From Phallusia mammillata (Eukaryota; Chordata; Ascidiacea; Phlebobranchia; Ascidiidae): 64,000 nt of DNA. Positions 24,306 to 34,950 of the stretch are shown here, in pieces. The notes beneath the pieces were generated by a model that saw only the letters and a program-made list of their open reading frames with translations, was not told the origin of the DNA and ran no database searches. The stretch is from the NCBI GenBank assembly GCA_003260075.1, contig QLIY01000152.1, positions 62,001-126,000 of the forward strand, in the 5' to 3' direction. The translations under genes were made by a program, and so were the position numbers. Position 1 is the first letter of the stretch, and the number at the start of each line of letters is the position of its first letter.

Positions 24306-26175
24306 AATGTTTCCGTTTTGTGGCTTTTTGTTGTTGTATCAATAAACCTAACTTTAATAATAATTTTCCTCATTAACTTTTATATGCTGGTGGGTCGCAA
24401 GTTCAGAAAACTTTTCCAGGAGCGTCGCAACAAAAAAAAAGTTTGAAAATCACTACATTAATGGCATACAATGTTTGTGAAAGTTAAGAAAACCACACAA
24501 AAAAAACAATAGACTACTTTATTTGCGTCGTCGGTGCAATGGTAAACCAGCATGTGATGGACATTGAGTTCGTGTCCTTTCTGGATTATGGGCTCTACCT
24601 ATACCAACAATAAACACATAAAATTATATTTTAGCTTAGAAATAATAAAAAAAGTTTGCCAACCTTGACCAAGTGATGTTTTTGTGGCATGTCTGGTATC
24701 TTCAGTAAATGGCAATTGTAATAGGTGTCCACAGCTGGAACATGAAAGTTGTCAGTGACAAGGTCAAATGACAAATAGGTTTTTTCCTCCGGCAACATGC
24801 TTTCCTCACTTCCAGGTGAGTTAAGCAACAGCATGCTCTTGACACCTAAAATGTGACGGACAGTAATTTATTTGAGTAAAACACAAACTTACAAGCTGTT
24901 TTAACTGTGGTAAGCGACGAATTTAACACAGTGGTCGGCAACCGCCGGTCCGCGGCCCGGTACCGGTCCGCGGGGAGTTCGTTACCGGGCCGTATAATTT
25001 TTCAGGTTAAATGCCATGAACATTTTGCCCATGTATTCCGGGGATGATAAACCAATTTAAGCGTTTTTATTGCTAAATATTTGTAGTTTTTTATGACCGG
25101 TCCGCGGTAAAATTTTACTTTTAAAAGCGGTCCGCGGTACAAAAAAGGTATCAAACAAAACGATGCAGAAGCCTATCAAATGAAATTTCCAAATACACAC
25201 TGCCACTGTGTTTAAGAAAAGTCTATGTAATATGACAGGCAGAAACTAATTATCAAAGCTCCTGATTGTCTTACCTCTATTCGCAGCTCCGTGTTGATCG
25301 TCAAAATGTAGATCATCTTCAGTAGGATCATTTACTCCCCAGGCGTATATCATTCTTATCGTGTCGGTCTAGAATTCACCCACAAAGTTACGCAACGACT
25401 ATTTATTTTATCAACTTCTTTAACTTTAATAATCAACAATATAAAGATATCTAAACAGTAAACTTGCACAGCCAAGATTACAAGACACAAGTGCAAACCG
25501 TTATATCAACATCTTCACTGTCACAGGTGACAAGCAGACGTCGAAACTTGATCAGAGTGTAACCATCGACTTCCATTCCCTCCAACAACTCAACATTCTT
25601 AACTGTGTCCTGAGATGGGTAACCGTTGGTTTGCCCGCCATGGCGATCCTGAAAAATAATTGGTTTATAAGAAGACAGTAAAGCATAGGCATTGAGATGC
25701 AATAGTAGAAATTGTACATGTTCCTAAATACAATATGTCTGCTTACCGTAATAGTCACTCCGTTTTTCACCCATCCGACTATAATGTCAGCATTGGCCAT
25801 GCTTCCTGTCGGTGAAAAACCGATTCCTACCCATCCCTCGGTGTGTCCGTGTATCTAAAATAGGCGTAGCATATTACTGAATCATAGCAGAACAGAACAT
25901 ACGTTGCAGGTAACAAAATCTATTGTTTTGCTGAACTTGGTATGAGTATCAATTATTGTCACCTGCAGTTATATACAATAGAGTACAAAATATGTTAAAA
26001 ATCCAAATCCACTCACCTCAAAAGTAATGGTTGTATCGGTAAAACTCCAATATAATTTCATAACTTCGCCTTCGTCGAGAACCACGTCATGAGTAAAAGT
26101 CTCTGTCGTATTAGGTTGGCATTGTGCCAAGGTGATCAACCACAAAATAGCGAAAAGTTGCCACCAATACCACAT
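21134..26175 (-). CDS. DBH/MOXD1-like copper monooxygenase, gene 4 (complete)
   Basis: Fifteen exons (minus, 5' to 3'): 26017-26175, 25747-25854, 25499-25648, 25275-25368, 24664-24845, 24518-24598, 24020-24118, 23811-23913, 23356-23525, 23192-23286, 22508-22664, 22159-22289, 21786-21882, 21533-21631, 21134-21310. They join to 633 residues without a break. Signal peptide MWYWWQLFAILWLITLAQC, DOMON domain, ligands H245/H246, H317, H400/H402 and M475 all present. Exon 2 is one codon shorter than in the paralogs. The stalk is short, without the TDPP repeat, and ends in a hydrophobic tail (MHYTVIVFAFAGYQNINGI). Exon 8 ends at GC rather than GT. No G run interrupts a coding exon, making this the cleanest member. 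Introns carry three MITE-like insertions (23579-23679, 24206-24455, 24929-25150). Likely secreted or surface-tethered; substrate unknown. Confidence 0.93.
22873..23028. repeat. Relative of the 11.9-12.2 kb repeat, in intron 10 of gene 4
   Basis: Shares ACTGGGATCAG, CCGCAGGCTAGATTTTT and GGCCTGGCGTACTG with 11.9-12.2 kb. It also contains GGATTCGAATCCCACC, like a tRNA B-box, so a tRNA-derived SINE is possible. Confidence 0.5.
23579..23679. mobile_element. Short hAT-like MITE in intron 8 of gene 4
   Basis: Ends CAGAGTTGTAA and TTATAACTCTG; perfect 8-base duplication CTATAAAC at 23571-23578 and 23680-23687. The interior repeats CCCGGCC/CCCGAAA motifs. Confidence 0.85.
24206..24455. mobile_element. 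hAT-like MITE in intron 6 of gene 4, with a 59-base G run
   Basis: Ends CAGTAGTTTTCAAACT and AGTTTGAAAATCACTA; perfect 8-base duplication CATTAATG at 24198-24205 and 24456-24463. The interior is largely the G run at 24246-24304, which may be a gap placeholder. Confidence 0.88.
24246..24304. other. 59-base G run
   Basis: Inside a MITE. Much longer than the G10 class; could be a sized gap placeholder or a real homopolymer. Confidence 0.6.
24929..25150. mobile_element. Truncated relative of the gene 3 MITE, in intron 4 of gene 4
   Basis: CAGTGGTCGGCAACC start and the body match 16922-17149 (GGTCCGCGG, TACCGGTCCGCG, GTACAAAAAAGGT), but the right inverted end is lost. Confidence 0.75.
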
Positions 26176-26587
26176 ATTTTAATAGTATCACAAGTCTAGA
26201 AAAAGAACAATATTAAAAACCCTTTTTTTACAAAAGTTATTCAGGTGCTTTTGTTAAAAATTGCTAATTAACTTGGCCTCGAACATTTTAAATTAAACTG
26301 TAACCATTTTAGAAAGATCCAAAAACGCTTCCAAACTGTGTTTTTCTTTCCAGCAATGGAAGTAAACTTCTTGTTCACTTCCATTGACCTCGAAAACCGC
26401 AGCAATGATCTCGAAAAACCGCTGCGTAAGGGCCTTTATGTAAGTTACGAGTTGTCATAGGAATTCAACAAATCGCAAGGACAAAGAAAACGTTTTTGGT
26501 TTTGAATCTGGACATATAAACTTTGACAAGCTATAACTTTCTGTATAATATGTTAACCCAGGATAAACAGTTTCAATGGGGTGATAA

Positions 26588-26800
26588 ATTTAACAGTTTA
26601 AGGACCGGATCTTTAAAACGCGCTTAACCTGCCGTTGACATTTCAAAACAATTGTAAAATATTTCATAGCTTCGTTGCACTGTCTGCACCATACATAGCT
26701 TTGTTCAGTTTTAACAGATTAAGTACACGGAGCCTACAAGTGTTTATTTTTCATAATTGTATACAGCCCGCTTTCCGCGTTTTATAGCATTATTGTAGTT
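26588..26800. repeat. 3'-flank block shared with gene 4 (copy beside gene 5)
   Basis: Partner of 20378-20590. The best-kept part spans about 95 bases with only scattered differences; similarity fades towards the right end. It lies between the stop of gene 5 and the start of gene 4. Confidence 0.8.
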
Positions 26801-26900
26801 TATTAATGCTTTTTTATTTAACTATATGCAATCAGCTGTACCCCGCAAGGTTGTGCGGTTCATTAATAAACTGTTATATTTGCGACTTTTAGAAGTTTAC

Positions 26901-29900
26901 TTAAACACCTTTAACGTTTAGAAAGACGGCCAATACGATCACAATTACAAAGGAACGCATGAAATTAAACGTAGCAGCAGAGCTAGTTGTTTCCTCTTGG
27001 TTTTGGATAAACGTATCTATAGTTGTTGCAGGGTCGAGGACGGAGTTTTCGGCAATATCGTCGGCGACGGTTTCTGTTGGGGGTACAGTGGGTGCTTGAG
27101 AACAGTTTGGTGAAGGCTCCTCGTATGGATGGTCGATTGTCAATGCAGGCCAAGTTCCTTCAACCTGAAGATGCAACGAGATTTAAACACAAAATAGATT
27201 TCAATGGTAGTTTAAAGCAGATTAAAATTGCTTTTGTCGGAATTTATTACTTATTACAACAATTTAAAGAAAAACAAATAAATATGCCATTTTTTGAATC
27301 ATAAACCATTTATTGGGTTTATCACTGACATCTGGGGGACTGCCACCGAAGGAATGGCAAATTTGTGTTCTCGTCATTGATTCGGCAGCTGAACTAAAGT
27401 CATCGGCCAATGTTTCATTCCAATTTATCTAAAATATAATGTGCAATTTTTTGATAAGTAGACCACAAAACAAAATACAGCAAACTACGGATAATCCGGA
27501 GCTCAGTCAAATTCGCAAAAAATGTACAAATAATTTTAATGCGGAAAAATGTAAGTAATCAATATCGGTTAATCCGGACAATTATTTGTTCAGAAAGGGT
27601 CCGGATTAAGCGTAGTTATTTGTTCAGAAAGGGTCCGGATTAAGCGTACCGTATAGTACCCTGGATTGTAAAATTGCCTTTAAAGTGCCACTTTGGTGAT
27701 TAGTTGACTAAAAAAAATTAAGAAAAAGTTTCGTTGGATAAGCAATTAAAAAAATAAGATGAAAAGTCTGCAAGCTATATTACCAAACATTTTTCGCATC
27801 AAACGCAAAACCAGACAGTGACTTACATGTTTGAATATGACTTACCGAGTTGAGAACTTCGAATACAGTTTGATTTGTGTATTCGGAGGGGGTTACAACA
27901 ATCAAGTTTTTTATTCCGTCAAGAGGGCTTCCACCTCCATTCCTTTAAACAAATAGTGCTTACATTACCGTGTCATCAGGGGTTAATGGGCATAATGCTA
28001 GAAAACATCCATGCATTTTACCTCACCGTCTCGATTCCGAAGTATTGTAAAAGTTCACTAAGAAGAGCTTCGGTTTCGCAAACTACCAACGGTATTTTGG
28101 GATAGTAATAGACGTAGGATAGACACATTTCATTGCTGGTCGAGAGACCACCCTTTAATGCAATAAAAAAATGCAATACGTGTGAAAAAATGAAAAACAT
28201 AGGTTCGAAATTGGGTTACAAACTATTCAATTAGCGATAATAGGGGGGGGGGGGAAAAAATGATAAACATAGGTTCGAAATTGGGTTACAAACTATTCAA
28301 TTAGCGATAATAAACAGCTACATCAAGTAAAACACAGGCAACACATTTAATTGGGATTTATCAGTTGTGTTCAGTCCTTATTTTGTAATAACACTATATA
28401 TATTATATCAGTAGCTTTAGGTGATATTGGCGACTTACAAGAGTGACATTCGACTTGCCAACAGAACTATAATTGCACACTGTCTGCATTGAATCGCCCT
28501 GCTTCAGCACACGTTCCTCCGACAAAAATCGAGTCTCTTGAAAGTTAAAGTCGTATGAAGCATCCTTGGCCAAGTGTGGAAGTTCCGTGCCATTCCTAAA
28601 ACATTTGCACATGAATATATGGCTCGTAGAACATAAGGGAAGAATTTTTGCAAAACAGAAAAGTCATAAATACGTTTTACCAACTAAAAATGTCCGATAT
28701 AATCCTGGTTACCTCACATGCTTCAACGTGAGTTCCCTGCCCAGCAAGTGACTGTGCAAAATGACTGCAAACACATTCAGAGAGTCCTGACCTTCCGCTT
28801 CCATGTGCTGCGTTACAGTTGATTCAATATTTTGTATTCCTATATCCCACTTAGGTTACATACAACATAAGATTATTTCACTTACCGATCCAAAACAGTT
28901 TTCTGTACATTCGCCGAAATCGAGAAAGCTTTCAGCGTTTGGTGGAATGATGTCAGTAAAACCGCTCACCGAGTGTCCGACCTTCAATATTCCAGTATCG
29001 TGCGTGCGCAAGTCAGGAGTGTAATAAAAGCGCAGACCCGAGGAGTCGACGATGTCTAGTTCAAAAGGTTAAGTTGTTTAAAAACGTTGAAACCTGCTAT
29101 CCAACTAGATCAAGTTTGTCTGCACAATAATGGTTGGTTAAGTTAAACTAAGCAAGCTGACAAAACTTATTGTTTTAGTTTCCATGCACACAAGCTTTAA
29201 AGATATCCAAATTTCATTTAAAGTGCTTTGGTTGGACATAAGTAACGTGCGCAGAGATTTACAAAAAGCAATAATGTGAAAAATTGTACAATATAAACCT
29301 GATTTCAGTTCCGGATTGTCATAATGAGTTTCCACGACAACATACTTTGGTGCGCCTGAGGGGGGGGGGGTCAGGAGTGTAATAAAAGCGCAGACCCGAA
29401 GAGTCGACGATGTCTAGTACAATAAGGTTAAGTTGTTCAAAAACGTTGACACCTGCTATCCAACTAGGTCAGGTTTATCTGCACAATAATCGCTGCTGTG
29501 TATTTTCTAAGTTCAACCAACCAAGCTGACAAAAACTTAATGTTTGGTTTCCATGCACGCAAGCTTTTAATTTACTCAAATTTCTGTTAAAGTGCCTTGG
29601 TTGGACATTGATACATAGATAACGTGCGCAGAGATTTATAAAAGTGATAGTGTAAAATATTGTACAATAATAACCTGATTTGAGTTCTGGATTGTCATAA
29701 TGAGTTTCCACGACAACATACTTTGGTGCGCCTGAGGTTCCTAACGCATAACCAGCGTGCTTGGGAAAGTGAAATGACTGACGTAAAAAAAACACAAGTT
29801 TTGGTGAAAGTATCTAAATGAATTACATACTTGCAAACGGGTACAAAAAATTAAAACAAGACATTTCGTCTCAACCTACCCCTCCTCCGATTGCCCAGGC

Positions 29901-32687
29901 AACGATAGGAAACGAACAATGGTAGAAATCTGCCGGCATGTTGCTGCTGTAACATCTCGCACTTGCATTAACAAGGGTCTAAAAAAATGTTTACGTTTTA
30001 GGGGTTGTATAATTTCTTGTTGCAATGAAAACTAGGTTATTGGGCAGAGATATATTCGTTTAATCTCGAAGAGTACTAAAAGTATGAGATACGAAAATGG
30101 TTTGTCACAATAACGCGTTTTTTAAGCGAACCGGATTTACCTTGATTCGGAACATTTATCAAAAAACGTTTCCAGTATCCGTAAACGAGGGGCAAGAAAT
30201 AATTAAATAAAAGCGTACAGGTCACGAGGGAAAAAAAGCACCACTAATGTTAAGAAAAAATCGGTTGCAACTTACTTGATTTGAGTCATCAGGGCAGTGA
30301 TAAACCAATATGTGATGGACATTCAGTTCGTTTCCATTCTGAATAAGGGGCTCCACCTTTAAAAATAACAAATTCATGCAATTGAAGTAATTTTTGCCTT
30401 TAACAGGTTAACCTTGACTAAGTGGTGTTTTTGTGACATGTCAGGAATCTTCAACAAACGACAGTTGTAGTAAGTGTCCTCAGCTGGAACATGAAAGTTG
30501 TCATTGGCAAGATCAAATTGTAAATGAGTTTCTCCCGCTGGGAACCTGGTTTGATCACTTCCTGCTTGATTAAGCATGAACATGCTTTTAACACCTAAAC
30601 AGATTTTTCAATTCAATATAAGAATCCAAAAGTATCTTGACTAAAACGGTAAATTTTAAAATGTGTGAGTATTTGCTGGTTTTGCGACCTCTGTTCGTAG
30701 CTTCATGTTGGTCTCCGAAACCTAGATCATCTCCAGTCGGATCATCTACTCCCCAGGCATATATCAATTTCATTGTGTCAGCCTAGAATTAACCCATACC
30801 GTTAAATAAAACGGAAGATAATAAGCCATAAGTGCATACCGTTATATGGATGTCTTTACTGTCACAGGTGGCGAGCAAACGTCGAAACTTGATCAGAGTG
30901 TAACCATCGACTTCCATTCCCTCTAACAACTCAACATTCTGAACTGTGTCCTTGGATGGGTAACCGTTTTGGCTCCCGCCGTGACGATCCTAAAATAATG
31001 GGGGGGGGGCAGTGTAACCATCGACCTCCATTCCCTCCAACAACTCAACATTCTGAACTGTGTCCTTGGATGGGTAACCGTTGAAACTACCGCCGTGACG
31101 ATCCTGAAATAATTAGTTTATAATGCAGACATTAGAAGGTAAAACAGCCACCATTGCTTTTGATGCAAGGCGATTGGAGATAAAGAAAAGTGTTCGCTTA
31201 CCGTAAGTTTTGCCACTCCGTTTTTTACCCATCCGACTATAATATCGGCATTGGCCATGCTTCCAGTCGGTGAAAAACCGATGCCAACCCATCCCTGCGT
31301 GTGTCCGTGTATCTGAAATGCAATATGGTGGGTATTGTAGCACGCGTTAGTTAGGTCATAAAGGTGTTTCGAAATGTACGGAGATTTAGTTTACTTTAGT
31401 TTAAAGTTTAAAGTATACGGCTTGCAACCCTGACCGAACCGCACAGTGGCGTAGCCAGGGAGTGGCCAAAGGGGCCATGCCCCCTCCAACATTTTCAGGG
31501 GGGGGGGATGGGTATTGTAGCACGCGTTAGTTAGGCCATAAAGCTGTTTCGAAATGTACGGAGCTTTAGTTTACTTTAAAGTTTAAAGTATACGGCTTGC
31601 AACCCTGACCGAACCACATGCATTATTGCCAGGGCCAAACCAGATAAAATGTAACTGATTGTCCCAGCAAAACCTACTTTTGGCAGACAAAAGCTTGTGT
31701 TTTGCCACAAAAGGCCCCTAGAACCAGTGTTTCATACCGGAACGGAACGAAACCAAATAACGTTATGGGGGGGGGGGGGGGGGGTATATAAATTAACAAA
31801 AATGACTGTTGTCGCCAAGTTGTAAGTTTTTATACAGGGTTGGGTAACGAGTCCTATCAGTCGAGTCTCAAGTCAAGTCAAGTCAGTAGGGGTTCGAGTC
31901 CCAAGTCAAGTCGAGTCACAAGGGGTTCGAGTCTCAAGTCGAGTCAAGTCATTAGCGGTTCGAATCAAGGCAATTTCCAAAAACTTTTAGCAAGGAAAGG
32001 TTGAAAGTTTAGATAGTTTTATTTGAATGGTTCATCGCGACATTTTTACCCTAAAAACGGACACCGCTTCATTACAGTGAACATACCCCATCAACGCCCC
32101 CCTTTCTTAGAGTGGGGTCAACTTTAATGAAACACGGTAATTGACACTCATTAAACAGCGTGGAAAAGAACGTCAATCTGTTTAAAAGAGTTTTTCAAAA
32201 CCAAAAATTCATATTTTGCTGCATGCACTAGAGCAGGGGTGCACAACCTGCGGCCGTGAACATGTTTATTAAAATATGTGCACCCCCTTGAACCCCTTGA
32301 ACAAAATCGATTGATATTTTGCACCAGTTAAAAAATTCTGGACCAAAATCTAAACTAATTTTAAAACCGTTCCAACCTACCTCAAATGTGATGGAAGTGT
32401 CGTTGAAATTCCAATAAACTGTTATAACTTGTCCAGGGGGGGGGGGAACAATGAACAGTTGATGGTTCGCACCAGTTAAAAAATTCTGGACCAAAAATTG
32501 AAATAATTTAAAAACCATTCCAACATACCTCAAACGTGATGGAAGTGTCGTTGAAATTCCAATAAACTGTTATAACTTGTCCAATATCGAGAACCGCACT
32601 GTGGGCAAACGACTCTGTAGTGTTTGGTTGGCACTGAGCTAAACTAACCAAACACAAAACATAGAGAAGTTGCAGCCAATGCAACAT
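26901..32687 (-). CDS. DBH/MOXD1-like copper monooxygenase, gene 5 (complete)
   Basis: Fifteen exons (minus, 5' to 3'): 32529-32687, 31202-31312, 30840-30989, 30689-30782, 30413-30594, 30276-30356, 29880-29978, 29675-29777, 28886-29055, 28713-28807, 28439-28595, 28022-28152, 27846-27942, 27330-27428, 26901-27164. They join to 663 residues. Signal peptide MLHWLQLLYVLCLVSLAQC; DOMON; copper ligands H246/H247, H318, H401/H403 and M476; a medium-length Thr/Pro/acidic stalk; hydrophobic tail (RSFVIVIVLAVFLNVKGV). Partial extra copies of exon 1 (32381-32435), exon 3 (31010-31103), exon 8 (from about 29300) and exon 9 (29371-29411) each lie beside a G10 run and look like unmerged contig ends. Same strand as gene 4, 725 bases upstream of its start, with a related 3' flank: a tandem duplicate pair. 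Confidence 0.93.
27486..27648. mobile_element. Small terminal-inverted-repeat element in intron 13 of gene 5
   Basis: ACGGATAATCCGGA at the left and TCCGGATTAAGCGTA at the right, with the right end tandemly duplicated (about 34 bases, 27581-27648). Resembles pogo/Tigger-type ends, but no target duplication was verified. Confidence 0.45.
28243..28254. other. G run with duplicated flank
   Basis: About 28180-28242 is repeated at 28255-28312 (intron 11 of gene 5). Confidence 0.8.
29360..29370. other. G run with a long duplicated flank
   Basis: About 29011-29359 is repeated at 29371-29735, spanning parts of exons 8 and 9 of gene 5, with several differences. Confidence 0.8.
31000..31009. other. 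G10 junction with duplicated exon 3 of gene 5
   Basis: About 30900-30999 is repeated at 31010-31110. Confidence 0.8.
31498..31507. other. G10 junction with duplicated flank
   Basis: About 31326-31445 is repeated at 31508-31617; the left copy continues into a repeat-like piece (GTGGCGTAGCCAGGGAGTGG). Confidence 0.75.
31767..31784. other. 18-base G run
   Basis: Intron 1 of gene 5; no duplicated flank seen. Confidence 0.6.
31850..31965. repeat. Degenerate tandem repeat AAGTCGAGTC, intron 1 of gene 5
   Basis: Repeated GAGTCTCAAGTCAAGTC-type units over about 115 bases; no coding role. Confidence 0.8.
32436..32446. other. G run with duplicated end of exon 1 of gene 5
   Basis: About 32310-32435 is repeated at 32447-32583. 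Confidence 0.8.
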
Positions 32688-34089
32688 ATTGCAGTAGTCA
32701 CCTCATTTGACGAAGATAAAATCGAAAGGAAATCGGTAACATTGGCCTACCACAACATACTGCATCATACACATAAGAATGCTCGGTTGCAACATCTCCT
32801 CATTTAAAATCAGAAAGTAACTGTGAAAAACAAAAATACAGGTTTGTTACGTAATAATGATTTTGTTTAAACAATGGTTCCACTGAATTGTATGTAAAAT
32901 TGGTGGTAGTCATGATGGCCCATATGGGCTTTCGCGGTCCCCAATCAATTGTTTTCCTGTTTTTTTTTACTATAGAGTGCACTAAACCAAACTACTGCAG
33001 GATTTTCAACGTCTAACGACCCACTTAAACGGTGTCACTAAATCAGTGATTCTCAAACTGTGTGAGAGATTTCCAAGTGTGTCGTGAAATTTTCCTATTT
33101 TAAAGTGCAATCATTTCCTGGTGATTAAGGACTTCATGACAAAATAATGGTGTGCATGACAATCTTTCAAACCTCATGGTTTTGCTCATGGGCGCCGGCA
33201 CGTAGGGGCAAGAGGGGGCGGCACTCCTCCCCCCACCCTGTCTGTGCGGGGATTTTTTTAAGTCTACTGCATATATTTTATGCCATGTGTTACTTGAAAT
33301 AGTAATCTATCCCTGCAAGAGTGTTTTTGTCAAAGTAAAAACATTGGAAAAATCAAAGTAGCACTATTCTTGTTGCACAAGACACCTGGGAGCGGTAAAG
33401 AGTCGTATTCGTGTTCAAACATTCCCTTTTTTAAGTCGTGAAAATGTCACAAAGACACAGTGGAAACAGATGCAATGAAACGTATGAAAAGATTAGAAAG
33501 TATTGGTTGAGAATAAAGAAAGTAGTCAATAAAGTACAATGCCCTTCGCCTAATTATTCTTTAGTATCAGACCGTCTGAACCTAGGCTTTGCATCCTCAT
33601 TGCGTCTTAGCGGCTTTTACCAAAAGAAAGGGTGTTGCACAAATACAAAAGTACATATCGATTGAACAGTTAATATCGAGCCGAAACATCAATAGGTCAC
33701 AAGTTGGTCTATATTAACCGAAGAGGTTGAACCTGCGACGAGGTACTGACGTACTTGCACATCGATTTTGCTGTTGGAAAGTCCGTTGATGAAAATGATA
33801 TTGTTATTATAGAACAGGGTTTTATCCTATTTCACTGCTAAATATGTGTATACAGTGCTAAAAATGTCTGATATCTGCTGGTATTTTTGTCGAATTTTCG
33901 GTATCTGACGCCGATCGCATTGGGAGGGATGTGCTGAAGAGAGAAAAGAAAAAACGAACGCCAAATTTGACGAAAAACGCGCTGATAAAATATAAGTTGA
34001 GAGAGCGACGTTGCATTTAGACACACACCAACAAAGCGGTTTATAAGTCACATCTTAAATTGTTAAAAGGTAATAAATATTTCGCAAGA
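32688..34089. other. Intergenic, gene 5 to the peptide precursor
   Basis: Divergent spacer. One transposon-end-like sequence (CAGTGATTCTCAAACT near 33043) starts a MITE-like stretch without a clear right end. A 75-residue open frame at 33438 has a basic start but no support. Confidence 0.4.
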
Positions 34090-34721
34090 ATGGATATTGT
34101 TGCTTTTAGACGCGGACCAGTTCTGCTGTTTTTTATGACAGCTGTAGTCTGTGTTTGCACCACATGTGAAGCAGCGGCCATAACAGCCAACGACGAGGAT
34201 AGTTTTCAAGTGCAAGATTTGGACGTTAACATTGAAAGGTAAAAAGGATTGGTCACTTAATCTGCATTTATCGATATTGTGTAAATTAAATGTTTTTGTG
34301 ACATACAAGGCAAACTGAGTATCAGGTCAAAAACGACTTTATGCAAATTGGCATAAAAACTGAAGTCGTGTGATAATAACTTATGCTTTGTAATTTGCTG
34401 ATAATTTGTTAAAAAACTTAATTATAAAAGTATGCACTAGTGTACTTATTTTCGTAACTAAATGTTGCCCTTTATTTTAGATTCCGACGGAGTCTTTACA
34501 TGGTGGAGCGACGTCGTTGCGGATTTCGGCTGAAAAAGCATTGCTACATTCTCGCGTATCGATGCCACGCTTCTGTGCTGTCAAAACGAAGTGTGGACAA
34601 CGATATGGAAGAATCATCACAATCAGATTCAATTCTCGAACGTGGAATCAGATCCATTGTGACAAAACGAAGACGTCGATTTCGGGCAAACTGTTCGATT
34701 TGTAGCGCAAGATGTTGGTAG
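34090..34721 (+). CDS. Secreted Cys-rich peptide precursor, 129 residues, unrecognised
   Basis: Two exons, 34090-34238 and 34481-34721, with a clean GT-AG phase-2 intron. Residues 1-28 form a signal peptide with a strong hydrophobic core (VLLFFMTAVVCVC) ending at CEA. An acidic stretch (31-49) is followed by a basic region with Cys 63, 71 and 78, a KR site at 85-86, a second acidic spacer (89-103), a KRRRR cluster at 112-116 and a short C-terminal piece with Cys 121, 124 and 128 ending in Trp. The pattern of signal peptide, acidic spacers, dibasic sites and cationic Cys-rich ends fits a prohormone or host-defence peptide precursor. The two Cys-rich ends around a removable spacer resemble the insulin/relaxin layout, but the Cys spacing does not match. 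I chose ATG 34090 because it directly precedes the signal peptide. No family recognised. Confidence 0.7.
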
Positions 34722-34940
34722 ATGAAATATCGCATCTGGTAGAGCGTTGATGTGCACGGTCGCTGTATGGTGTCACCGATGTTAGGTATCGGCCTGTTGA
34801 TAAACATGACTTCCAGAGAGTTCGTTCGATGATTTGATGGTTCAGCAGCATAAAAATTATGACCCTCCACTTAATTTTACTGCAAAATGGTGCGTTTATT
34901 GTTTGTTTTGCAATGTTTGACAGGTAAACCAAACTTCGCC

Positions 34941-34950
34941 GGGGGGGGGG
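34941..34950. other. G10 junction with duplicated flank
   Basis: 34840-34940 is repeated at 34951-35054. Confidence 0.8.

Noticed and set aside
24136..24446. Open frames reading poly-Gly or poly-Pro through the long G run
   Set aside because: They exist only because of the G run inside a MITE; there is no splice or family support.
34090..34721. Insulin/relaxin-like gene
   Set aside because: The two-ended layout is similar, but the A-chain-like end lacks the CC-x3-C-x8-C pattern and the first end has the wrong Cys spacing.
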